Shown in pieces: positions 12,097 to 24,601 of a DNA stretch of 64,000 nucleotides. Numbering within the stretch: the stretch's first letter is position 1; every line of letters begins with the position of its first letter. Under the pieces are notes generated by a model. It made no database searches. It saw only the letters and a program-made list of their open reading frames with translations, and was not told the DNA's origin. This stretch comes from Sipunculus nudus. Taxonomy: Eukaryota > Annelida > Sipuncula > Golfingiida > Sipunculidae. The translations under genes were made by a program, and so were the position numbers. Where the stretch lies: assembly GCA_026874595.1 (NCBI GenBank), contig CM049315.1:15252164-15316163 (forward strand), read 5' to 3'.

Positions 12097-12265
12097 CCGG
12101 CTTCTGTGGTCTACTGGTATAAAGCCCCGGGCTAAAAGCTAGGAGATCATTAGTTCGAATCTCAACCCAGGCGGTGAGATTTATTACGGTCGGACTCCAC
12201 CCAGGGTGAGCGCTCTGCAGACTTAATTGTGAGATTGAGCCCAACAGTCGTTCTTTTTAGTAATT
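12097..12265 (+). mobile_element. Candidate tRNA-derived SINE
   Basis: Contains a pol III A-box-like TGGTCTACTGG (about 12106-12116) and a B-box-like AGTTCGAATCTC (about 12152-12163), spaced as in a tRNA. The cloverleaf does not pair properly, so it is tRNA-related rather than a working tRNA gene. A non-tRNA body follows (CTCCACCCAGGGTGAGCGCT). No family was identified and the 3' end is uncertain. Confidence 0.5.
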
Positions 12266-12649
12266 GAATAATCAATAATAATTAGGTCTACATTTTAAAA
12301 TTACCGTCACAATCTTACATGTCATTAATATATTGAACATTCATTTTAAACAGAGAATGGTTAAAAAAGAGAATGACCAACAATGTGTTTGTTTCAATTA
12401 TTCCACATAAAATAACATCTGACATCATTTTCTGTTGACATATACAATTCGAATGAAAAAAAAATCCTTAAAGCAAGACATATCAAATGGCGCACACTCC
12501 TGTGAAAGGCAAGTGATATCAGATCTTTAGGAATATATCGTATTCATCTATATTGTTACATATTGCGTTAAAGATTTTTAACTACCCACCTTACTCATTC
12601 AGTCTTGTAACTCATGCTTGTAGCTCTCATGTTTGGTAATTTTAATTCT

Positions 12650-13370
12650 CCATCTTCATACATACCAACTGCTGTACTGGATTTAACCTTGGCTCGTTTA
12701 TTTTTCTAAGCAAACCTATTAATTACTTTTTGGACTTCGTGTATAAACCCTTTAGCGAGTCGAGCATATTCATAATGTACAGTATTTCAGAAACTGCTAA
12801 TGATCTTACTACTTCTAATCTGCCATAAATTGTTCATTGTCTTCCGCTCAGCAAATTTAGAACATTCTTCAATTTTGACAGCACCCTAAAATTAAGCTTA
12901 ATTGACAATACATCATTAATTAATTATATGTAAAATGGACCCCGACTATTTTAAAAGGTCGTTAACGAAATTTATCCAACTCATATTAAATGGATTATCT
13001 GTTTTGTCTTTCAATTTTCCAATCCATGATACTTTTGATTTGCCCGAGTTAATCTTCGGTGAAGCAAATGTAGCACATAGGTAGACATAACCCTCAACAA
13101 TGAATTTAAAAAAAAAAACAGTTATATCATCAGCATACATACACATTTTTATTTCTGTGTTCTCTATTTTTATTCCTTTTACATCAACTGTAAATGGGAT
13201 TACGGCTCCTAAAATTCTATAAAGAAATAATAAACAGGTAAAGGGTCTCCCAGCCGTGTACCTCTGGTCAGTGTAAGTTGTGCTTCATCCATTGTTAACC
13301 ACAGTACTTTAATTGCTCCTGTTTTAAGAGTACTGTATTAGTTTTTGCATGTAAAAATACCTCTGTCTAT
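12650..13370 (-). pseudogene. L1-like LINE reverse transcriptase fragment
   Basis: Read on the minus strand, fragments occur in RT order: TRGTRLGDPL (RT motif B, near 13250), then MYADDITVFF with the catalytic YADD at 13126-13137, then KSKVSWIGK. A later stretch (about 12690-12890) resembles the post-RT region of L1-type elements. Only 66 codons are open continuously; stops and frameshifts break the rest. Confidence 0.65.
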
Positions 13371-13375
13371 CAAAC

Positions 13376-13394
13376 ATATATATATATATATATA
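13376..13394. repeat. (AT)n microsatellite
   Basis: Short uninterrupted AT dinucleotide run. Confidence 0.9.
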
Positions 13395-14035
13395 ATCCTA
13401 AGTAGGTTTCAGTGCATGCAGTAAAGTGCTCGATACAGCTAAGGTTGAGCAGGTTAATTAATCACATGTGGTTATAGATTATTACACATCGCACACACAA
13501 TCAAAGACCAATACTTGGGTTGGGCTTATGGGTTTTATTTTGCTAATGTTTAGTAGATGTACAGCGGATGTACAACTGTATACATCCATACCAAAAAGTT
13601 ATTATATAAACACCTCCCCTGTACAATTATAAAGTGTACAATGACATCGTGATGCAAGCATTTCTATTCAGAAATCCATTGACACGGCAAAAGCGTTTAA
13701 CTTGATAGAGTATATGCAAGTTTGATATAGTATAATAAAACCCATATTAAAAAAAAGTGCTCCCCCAAGGGGGAACTAAAAAACTACGTGACTACAGCTA
13801 CTATTCATTTATATACAATATGTGGTTGGGCGGGTGGGTGTACACGCTTGTACTTCGTAATCTAAGCTGCTTACTGTTGCTGTGCTGCTGGCCGAATGCT
13901 GCAGCCTTTGTTCTCACCCCTATCGCGCGTTACCTTGTCACGTGACTTGCTACATATCACCCTTGTCACATGACTGCAGGCATATCCCACATTAATTAAC
14001 AACAAATTATTATATATTAATTAAATCACTAAATG

Positions 14036-14910
14036 TTAAGCACGCTGGAGCATCGTGTTATTACTCAGAGTTTCACGGCGTTGCCGGTATCGGAACTCGG
14101 GCGATCATCAGATAACGGACGCTTGTTGGAGACCCAGCTATGACCGTTACTTTCATTTTACACGGTCCGATCGGTGGTTTCAGGTGTCGGCATTTCGAAA
14201 TTAATTCACTTCGCCTGTTTAATAGGATTATCGAATTGTCGCTTTTGTGGTGCAGTATGCTGTATTTCTCCTCCATACATTTCTCTCAAGGAAGAGAAAA
14301 CAAATAAAATAGCCCTTAAAAGGGGCCTTATTAAGGGGCCTTTACACAGAATAGCGACCTTTCTGCCTCCCGTGTGCGACCACAAAATATACCAGGTCGT
14401 CGTAGGAGGCTCAAAGAAGGCAGAACGGTTGCCTAGGTCGTTCAAAGGTGGTACACAGGAGTTTCAGACATCGCCATGGACGCCATGGTCGCCGTGAGTT
14501 TTTGAACATGTTCAAAACAATCGCACAAAGGTCGCCGAGGTGAAGGGTTGCTCAAAGGAGGCGCAAAGGAGGCAGAAGGGAGGCACAAGCTTTGCCGTAG
14601 TTGTAGAATGGAGGCACAGTGGTCGCGCTGGTGGCAGAGGGGAAGCAGAGGGAAGGCAGGCAAGAAAATGCCCTAATGCTGCATTTTGGGAGGTCCAAGA
14701 GAGGCACAAGTATCGCTGAGACCGTTATGGAGCAATTACACAGAATCAGGATTTACTGGGGTTAGGCGACCATTGAGCGTCTTTGTCATTTTTTGGTTGA
14801 TCAAAGGTGACACAAAGGTGGCAGCCCTGTGTAAAGGGGCCTTTATCTGATGATCGCCCGGGTGCCGGCGTGAAACTCCGAGTAATAACACGATGCTCCA
14901 GCGTGCTTAA
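14036..14910. mobile_element. Non-autonomous DNA transposon with long inverted repeats and TTAA target site
   Basis: TTAA at 14036-14039 and 14907-14910 flank an 867-bp element (14040-14906). Both ends start GCACGCTGGAGCATCGTG and match for about 37 bases with one difference. After a gap in one arm, similarity resumes at GGGCGATCATCAGATAA, giving arms of roughly 70-88 bases. The interior carries many copies of GGAGGCACAA/GGTCGC-like motifs and a GGGGCCTT repeat but no transposase. TTAA duplication suggests piggyBac-type mobilisation, which is inference. Short open frames inside are not coding. Confidence 0.8.
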
Positions 14911-14912
14911 CG

Positions 14913-14956
<44 letters not shown>

Positions 14957-15988
14957 AAAGAGATGCAAATAACACATGTAGAACAACTCTCTAAAATTGC
15001 TGCCTCGTCAAACTCAATGACGCCCCTCCACAAAAGTAAATATGAGGCCATGTCTCCCGTCCATTACAGAAATGTAATGCTGATGGAAAAGATTATAAAA
15101 GGTCATAATATATTTAGCCTTTTGTCAAAACATTTCTGTTTGCTTTTAGAACTTATATCCCTATTTTATCGGAGTAAACATAACAGTTTCAGATATTTCG
15201 ATTTCGTTGTGGAATCCAAACATGGACTGGATGATATTTGATATTTTAATAGTGAAATATTGCTGAATTAGGCAAAATCGACACGCAAACAGTGCTGTAA
15301 GTTTGTAACTGAGTGCGACTGGAATATGTTCAGGTATTCTCGTCAAAATTTAAACCTTCGAATATTTCGGAAAAATGTATATAAGCATTCCTCAGGTATT
15401 CTGTCGCAGCTCAATGATTTTTTATTTGTTTATGAGTTTTTTTTTCAAGTTTGTCTTTTATACTTCATACGTCATGCAATATCTCAAAACGCGTTATTGG
15501 GGTCCACCATTAATCAATAATACAGGAGGATCCTATGAGTTTACTCGCCTGCTTTGATTTATGTGCATCCTCGTTACCTTTGTCCAACTTCTCATGCTAT
15601 AAAATCAGCCAAATTACACATCTGTCAAATTCCCGTTTGGCTGGGGATCTAGTCCTCTGGGCATTTTCTGATCTTTTTTTTTTTTGTTCTTGATAAATAT
15701 AATTTCAATAAAATATGTATTTACCAGTGTATACACAAGATTACTCATGGCCGTTAATCAGAATACAATAAATATGTCATTTAGATTTTTTGAAAACCTT
15801 TACATTATAATTACTTGTTTTATACACAGTAAAACTTTCGAAATCGAAGGTACAGGCAGAAAACTTCCATTGACCGAGCTGTTGTGAATACCATCTGTTC
15901 AACACAAGTGGTGAATTCAACCAGGGCGACTTCAAAACAGTGACATTTATTAAGGCGTATAGTTGGGAAGAGCACGCTGCCGTTTGTC
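14911..15988. other. Upstream flank of the chitin synthase gene; (AT)n then unrecognised DNA
   Basis: An (AT)n run (about 14914-14951) follows the TTAA element directly. The rest has no supported gene and would contain the chitin synthase 5' UTR and possibly its promoter. No TATA or initiator could be assigned with confidence. Confidence 0.45.
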
Positions 15989-16026
15989 ATGGAGGAACAT
16001 TCGACGTCCCAACACCAAGAGCGCAG
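15989..16026 (+). CDS. Chitin synthase exon 1 (candidate start)
   Basis: ATG at 15989-15991 has G at -3 and +4, a good initiation context. It opens 12 codons plus two bases before the donor AG|GTCAAA. The phase fits exon 2, which needs exactly two incoming bases. The donor is weak and another frame here is also open, so a different upstream first exon is possible. Confidence 0.5.
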
Positions 16027-19000
16027 GTCAAAATATGAATTAATATAATCGAATTATTTTGCGTGGCAGTTTAGCTAAGGAATAAAAAGTAAAGGATTAT
16101 TCCGTCCTCTTCAACCTGGTGAAGAATATAATGATGAAATTACTTGAAAAAAATAATTGCACATCATTATCTATTAGACAGCGGTATTACTCCGGCAGAT
16201 TACCTCTTCCCGTCAATTGCCAGTCCAGTGTTAAACATAATATTTTAACTGTTACTGTTTATTATGAATTATTTATTCATTAAATCATTCGTTTACAACT
16301 ATGATTTTATTTATTTTTAAACTAATGTCAGTATCCGTTTGTCCAGTCACTAACAGGAAAATGATATGTCTGTTTCAGCACCCACGTGACTCCCAGATGT
16401 TCCCCGAGTTATGGTTATAAACAGGGATACATTAACAGCGAATTTTTAGGAAACGTATGTAGAGCGGTAGCATATGGACTGTTCCTGGTGTTAACTCTAG
16501 GCAGCTGTCTCATATCCAGAGGATGCCTTCTCTTCATCGCCTCCAACATTCAGCACAGACCTTACCTCTCCTGTCCCGACAGCCCTGAAGGTGCTTCAAT
16601 TCAAGACAGCAATAATACAACCCGCCACTGTGTATCCTTAGCACACAAAAATGATACTGCGTTTAATTCCTGTTTTGGCTACACGCTACACCTGTCCCCT
16701 GACAGAACTGATAGGGCGAGAATGTGTGATAGTGTTACAGTTCGATGGATTTGGTCAGCCTACTTGGTCATCTGTACGCCATACATCATCACTTTCGTCA
16801 GATGTGCGATGTCGGTCGTCTGTAAGAATAAGAAGCGCCCCGGACTGTTCACGAGTTTCGTGGTAAGTACAAATGTACTATCCCTAAACTTGAATATGCA
16901 GAAGGAATTAAATATAAATATTTGATCGTTTAAAGCAATTAGTGCTGTTAGACCTGTTCTGTTTAAAATGATGTTAAAAACGCTTCTATTCTTTTTACCT
17001 TGTCAAAAAAGGCATATCATGATTTGACTAGTTTGATTGTCAACTTTTTCTGGATGTTAAATGGAAAATGAAGAACTACTAGCGGGACTGGTTAAGTACA
17101 CATTGCTTCCCCGCAATATACAGGAAATAAATTATGCAGTATGTTGCAGACACTCGACGGCGAAAGTTTACAGATAAACGCCTTTTATGCAAGTTTCTTT
17201 CTCACCAACGTCCGATAAGCTTTACTATAATGAACATGTCCTCTCATCACAAGCCAAGATTGCTTCAATAACCAGAGAGAGATATAAAGAAAGTGTCTTT
17301 TGGCATAGGTATGCATGTTACTTTGTCTCTCACCGCCTGACCCCCAAGGGATTTTAACTAGCAAATAATATCAGTTGAACTGATGTGGGTAATGTTAATC
17401 TGGTAACCATCGTTGAGCCCTGTTTAATCACAGAAGCGAAGTTGACAGGATGGTTTACATACAGCCATCAGCAGAATTGTGATTTACACCAGATATTAAC
17501 TGTACAATGTTTATGTGCATGAATAGTCAATAAGAATGTGATCAGTCTAGGAGAGAAATGTCGGGAATATATTTTTGTAAGCGTATACATCACTTCCACT
17601 CCTATAAAAAGACACAGATCATTAATTAAAAAGCACTGGTACCAACTGGAACTAATATCAAGGGAGAAGTACTGGAAGTCATCCACCAGTTCAAGAACCG
17701 AGTCTCAAAGTAACTGGTCTTTATCTTCTGACGCAGACATCAGCCTTTCAGGAGCAATGCAGCCACCACTTCCAAGCTCATCAAAAGAGTTGAAATAGAA
17801 ACTGATGGCTGTCCTCACCAAAACAGAGTTTTACAAACCTTGCATACTCAGCACTCTTCTATACAGCAATGAGTCATGAACTGCATACAGCACACAAGAG
17901 AGGAACCTATTGCCTTTAAGGCGGTATATCTAAGATGCTTGGGTAGGGTCCTTTCAATTCAATGACAAGAACAGGTCACCAAATAGTAATTTCGAGAGCA
18001 TACGTGCTTTTTGTGTTCACTTTTCTCCGAAAATGCCGTTTCCGCTGGCAGGGCCATGTACAGGAATCTCTGATGGACGCATCTTTAAAAACATTCTCTA
18101 TGGTGAGCTACTTACTGGAGCACTGGGATGAGCTCGCCTACACCAACGCCTCAAAGATGTCTCATACAGCTACCTGAAAGCATGCAACCTTAACACTGTT
18201 CCAGGAGAAATCCTCGCTTTGCCAACACTGTGGAAGCCTCAGGTGTCGGATGGTCGCAAACCGATTAGACCGTCATCCGGAAGGCATATGACATAAAAAG
18301 TCCTGAAGGAAAGCCAGTCATCGTTATGATTTCTCTCAACATGAAGGAGCACCAGTCCTTACATGTTACGGCTGTGTAAATCCTTAATTGAACTCCTCGC
18401 CACAAGAGACGATGTTTTAAAAAATACCCCGAGGCGCTTATTCATAGTTGGTGAGACTAATGTATGCGATCATCATTCACCATTAGTGGTAAAACACAGG
18501 AGCATGTTCATTATGGTTGACCGCTCAGTTTTTTGTTTTATCTTTAAACAGGAATTGTCCATTCATTATTAAAATAACACACTGGCTGCTTTAATTGATA
18601 TAGTAAGGATTACCCTGTGTCACCTGAAAAAATTTACCCCTTTCTGGTGCCCAAGGGAAAAGGTTGCCCTTAACAAGTGACGGACCGGGTTGCCTTTGGT
18701 TCAACCTGGAAAAGTAGAGATTGTGTGGTTTTTATTGCGCACTCAACGCATCATTATTCAGACACACTATAAATCATAAGTCAGCAGGTAAACAACAAGA
18801 GCATAGTAAAAGAAAATAAAAATAGTTCAAAAACTCTTAATGGGAGGGGTTCCCAGTCTGTTACGCCTCAATAGATACCCAGTTACATACATTAGATTAA
18901 ACTTACGTAAAAGTACTGAGTCTCTAATAGTCTCTAGATCTCCTTGACTAGTGCTACTGGACCCCGAATGGCGACAACTCAAAGGACCCCGGCTGGCCTC

Positions 19001-22000
19001 ACTGGACACCTGCTGGTATCATCTCACTGGACCACGCTGGCAGCATCTCACTGGACACCCGCTGGCAGCACCGCACTGGACACCAGCTGGTAGCAACTCG
19101 CTGGACAGCTAGTAGCTCATTGGACAGCACCTTACTGGCAGCAACTCCCTGGACACTGGCTGGAAGCACCTAACTGGACACCCGCTGGCAGCACCTCACT
19201 GGACACACGCTGGAAGCATCTCAATGGACACACGCTGGAAGCATCTCACTAGACACCGGCTGGTAGCACCTTACTGGACACACCGGCTGGCAACACCTCA
19301 CACGACACCGGCTGGAAACCCGCTGGCAGCACCTTACTGGGCACCGGCTGGCACTTCGGGTCTCTGCAGGCTCCACTCTGTGTTTTCTTGAATACTGTAT
19401 CGACTCTCTTAAATACCCTTCTACTCTGGAGGCTCATTTATACATAAGAAACAGAGCCTCGTCTGTTTTTCTTACTATGACCCATCTATATTCATGAGCA
19501 CGCTGAATACTAATAGGCTGGGAACAAAACACGTTCATTCCAAAGCGATCGCTTTTAACAAAGGGCATAACTAGACCTGCTGTGCAATCGGATACCTTTC
19601 ATTGATAGCCCAACCCGTTGTTTAACAGTATAATACACTGACCGGCACGTCAAATATAGCACAACAAATACAAATTTTACAGCTTACCCGGTACAGTTAA
19701 CCAAAAAAATGATCATAAAACAAAATGACACGGTCTATTTCGTGACACCCTCCGTATAATGTGTGAAACGAGTATTTCAAAAGTCAAAAAATCATATTGT
19801 TCGTGTACTTGTCAAAAACGATTACTTCTACACATGTATGATAAGATGCTTAGCATGATTAATGTAAGAACAAAATTACATAATTGAGTATGAACATATG
19901 CTATAAGTACTCAGATTACAATGATAAAGTAAATCCCTATATGTTTCCATTCATTTCAGGTATTCCTTACTGAGACACTGCACGCCATAGGAATTTCCAT
20001 TTTCGTCTTCAGAGTTCTTCCTGGGATCAACTCTGTGCAAGGAGGGTTACTTTTCCTTGGAGCTTCGTTCGTGCCTGGGTTTCTTAGAATCTTCATGCCA
20101 CGCGCCCGAGATGAAAACAACTTGTCAAAAGCATTTTCTTTTGTCCTTGATATATTTTCTTTCTTAACGCAGCTCTCAGTTCTTATACTTTGGCCAATTA
20201 TGATAGGGACAATGAATGATTTTTTTGTGGGAAACAGACATCTTTATAAACAGGCCTACGATAAGCACGTGTCTTGGCTATTACCCTTGTCTTTGTTGAC
20301 AATTTCGCTTCGATATTGGGATAACTATACTTCGAGAGGTTCATGGCTTGCCAAAAAATTTCCCTTTACTCAAGAATTGGCTGAGACCATCGCTGAAAAG
20401 AAACGATTTATCCATATGATTACAAGCCTTTGGAAATGTCTGGTCACTTTGTTCATGGTAATGGCTTTGCAGACAAACACAGTTTTAAGAGAGGGGCCTA
20501 AAAGGACAATTCATCAGCTATTTAGCTTGACCTGCAACATGGCCAACGACATAAGCACTGGCCATATTCCGGGACTGCGGCTAGACTGGATACATGTTTG
20601 GCTGATATGTTTCCTCTCTGGCGCTGTAAGTTATGTCTGCGCCCGATCGGTCGCTAAAATTCAGATGCTAAAGTTGTGCTATGCTACTCCATTTTGGCTT
20701 GCCACTGTTCTTCCTGTCATATCTATTTTTGGCTGGTGCCGCAGCTGGAACGATGACCACTGTTTTGCTGATAACAGGTGTTCATTTATAACTTATGTTG
20801 TGGTGTTGTAACTGTTAGCGTAAAGTAAAGAAGGAATCTAAAGAATGATATTTGTGTGATACTGTTTGTGTAATACTATTTTTATCAAATATTGCATTGG
20901 TAGGCTCGCATATACAAATACGTAAGTTAGAATGTAGGATTTCCTACCTTTGCGGTCATATTGCCGGTCTCTTCAAAGTTTAGAGTTTAATCATTTACCC
21001 AGCTTCCATTTATGGAAACCATTCTCCTTTATTTGAGTAGCCATTGACAATAAATTTATTAAGTTTGGTTAGCTTTGTCGTTAGAAAAATAATTAATTAA
21101 ATAATTAATCCACAATATTTGGCAAAGTTATATTAGAATATATCTGCTAGTATTCAATTTTGAAAAGCCCTATTTCACTTTAATTCCTTCATTACTATAA
21201 AAAGCATTCGAATGTCCACAAATTGTATATATGAAACAGTTTTTACCTTTAGAATACCTGTCTACTTGAAATTCAACTGTTACCCGCACTTTGGTGAAAG
21301 CGAAGTCCTTATTAAGAAACAACACGTGTGGATAGGGGTTTTATGGTTTCTTTCACAAATATGGATCACTCGCCATGTCTGGTTTAACGCACAGGAACCC
21401 TTGGCGAGTACCAAAAGGTATGCAAGACAATTCACTTGTAACTATAACCTGACCGAAGCTAATACATGTATAACAACAAGCTACTCAAACCGTTACCGAT
21501 AGTACATAGTAGATACGTAGTAGGAAATATGTCTGACCAAATTTTGTTTTTCTTCTAGATTTATTAACACATATATATCGTCTTACTTTGAAAGGTTATT
21601 TGGATGCCCTTTGTGGGATGGCGTACTTCTAGAGCAACATTTCTTACACAACCTGCGCATGCCGGAAACCAAGCGGGAAAAAGAAACTAAGGTATATATT
21701 AATAAGAAGAAAGTAACCGGGAGTGTGTGAATATCATGTGATCGTATTAAATCGAGCAAACTCATTTATCTATATTATATTAGTATATGATGAGTAAAAA
21801 CAAATGCTGGTTAGTAAACATGTTTTTTAAAAGGGAATCAATGTGTCCGATCCCAGCAACTCAGAAGCGGATTCAGGGGGGAAGTGTCCAAAGGGGCCGG
21901 AGCCCCCCTTTTTCATCAGAAACAACGTTTTTTTAAGGGCTTCAGACAAAATTTTGCCGCCTTTTTCAGACCTGAGGACCTTTTTTTAGGGTTTCCATTT

Positions 22001-24534
22001 GTCCTCCTGGGTTGGACCCCCCCCCCCCCCTTTTCCTAAATCCTGGACCGCCCCTGCAACTCCCTCCTCCCGCAGATCTATTAGGACGTAAATTTAGCTG
22101 TAAGCATAGAAGGTGTGTAAAGTTGTTCAAATATTTTATTCATTATTTTTTATATAATTATTGTTCGCTGATGACATAACTTTGCGTACAATAACAAAGA
22201 GGGATGACGCTGAGAATGGGAACACATCTGTAGTTTCAATTGAGAGAATACGGATTTGGGTATCATAGTATTTTCAAATAATATATTTCTATATTTTTGG
22301 AGTCGATATTCAGTTAATGGCTTTCGTATAGAAAGGAGTATAATTCTTTATAAACACCCATAGATCTTTCATTGTTCAATATAAATTTCGAAAAAAAATA
22401 CAGAGTTTCCGACTTAAAATAATGACATTTCATTGCGGTCATGGGTGCAGAAAATATATTTCTAATATTCATGGAGATAGAAAATATAGAGAAATATGAA
22501 AGAACAAAATAATCATAGTAATAAGGTTAATAAGGAACAACTGATTTACCCTAAAGAGTGTGAACGTATTCAAAGTGGTATTAATGTTTTTTTTTTCTTT
22601 TACTGGGACATACATACTTATCATATTCCGGTACATAATGTTAATGGGGAATACATTTACTAGAAAAACTGACATTTACCTAAAAGTATGCCGTGATATA
22701 GCGATGCTTGTTTTTTACTTTTAGTTAAGTATGTAGTGATAGGATAGACGTGATTCCCCCGAGGAGGCTCACTGGTCCTATAAATTAAACAAATAGGGGC
22801 ACCAGGTAGGTTCGTGGCTACAGGACAACCGGATGTAGTGACCGTTGTTCTAGTGAAGTATTAATCACAAAACAAATGTATCCTATATATGTGCAGTTTA
22901 TTCAGTTACCATTGTTCTTATGAGACTGTTTTCATCATTCTAGTGTGAGGATTCAGAGAGAAATCGTTCATCTAAACTAGTACCCTACGTGTATTTGTGT
23001 GCAACAATGTGGCATGAAACTGAAGAGGAGATGAGAAGCCTGCTGCATTCTTTTGTACGGTAAGATTTATGATACAACTCTGTGTTATTGTAAATATCAT
23101 TAAAATGATTCTTCTCTTTTGAAAAATAGAGCTAAACCATATCTTTTTTGGCAATACCTTGGCTTCACATTTCACGCGGCATTTCTATCTTTTGTCGGTA
23201 GTTGTATATGGCACCGTCTTTCAGTGTAGTAAAATCACAACAGATTAAAATTGAAATTAGATTCACTCTATTGCTACTAAAAAATATTAATACAAAAGTG
23301 AAGTACTGTCGATACAGGTTTCAAAATGCAATTTTTCTTTTGCTCTAGATTTTCACAATACTTCTTTTATTATTATTATTATCATTATTATTATCATTAT
23401 TATTCTATTTTTTTATTATTAAAAAATTTCAGTAAACAATAAAAGCTTAGTTACTTAGTTACCGCAATAATAATCATTATACTTACAGATCAAGCATAAT
23501 AAATAAAAATAACTTTCTAAGAACCCATATTGCAGTAACATTATATTTCTATTACCACTATTGTGTTTCTCTGAAAAAAAACGAAAAACTTGTTAAAATT
23601 TGGATACATTATATTTGCATAATAATATCTTAAACACCTATTTAAAATTATAGAAATGAAATTGTATTTACTGTAATTATAAGTGTTTGATTTCTCAATT
23701 AAAGATTAGATGACAAGTTCCGCAAGAAAGGAAAGGAAAATGCATGTTACTTTGAAGGTAAATTTTATGTATTAATACGTAATGTGTTTGATTTAGTTTT
23801 CTTAACAATAAATAATAATATAAAGCGCTAGTCTGAAGTATCCAAGAATATAGTAAAACTTTTACTCTTTTCTTAAGAAATCTTGATTTTATAATCCTTG
23901 ATGATGAACGCTTCTTTTAATAGCACAGAACATTTTTTTTTTTTTTTTGGCATTTACATAGGTTTGGTCATTTTATTAATATATTACAGCACATATTGTA
24001 TTCGATGACGCATTCGATAATAGTGGCAAAATGAATGAACACGTAGTACGTTTACTTATCATTCTCATAGACGTTACAAGGTAAGTTAGCACCATTATTA
24101 CATTGCTTATATTTGCCACGTTTTGCATCATAAGGAAGAATTAAACTTTCATATTAAAATGCCGCTAAAATGGTTGCGTTTCTTTACATTTTCAAGGTAT
24201 ATAAAAATTTTGCTAAAATGTTCATACCAAAGAGTACATTGGCTTGGGCAACGTATTTATAACTGCACATACCAAAAAATAATTATAATTCAAGGGTTAT
24301 TGATTTTTTTCACCATCACGGTACACAACATTTCACGGTATCGACTATGCAAGGATTTGTCTTTTCAGATGTATGCCCAAAGAAAATTCAGTGACCTTGA
24401 TTAAAGGGTGCGACACGCCTTATGGACGGCAACTTCAGCTGACCTTGCCTTGGGACAACAGTTTATATATACATCTAAAAAATACTACCAAGGTAAAAAG
24501 GTTCAAGAGATGGAGTCAGGTGAGAACTGGTTTG

Positions 24535-24601
<67 letters not shown>

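Noticed and set aside
12097-12175. Functional tRNA gene
   Set aside because: A- and B-box-like motifs are present but acceptor and T stems do not pair, and extra SINE-like sequence follows.
14174-14709. Overlapping open frames up to 107 codons
   Set aside because: They fall inside the TTAA-flanked inverted-repeat element, on both strands and in several frames, with repeat-driven composition.
15905-16026. Open frame FNQGDFKTVTF... as a longer first exon of chitin synthase
   Set aside because: Its frame ends in phase 0 at the donor, whereas exon 2 needs two incoming bases. No convincing acceptor precedes it.
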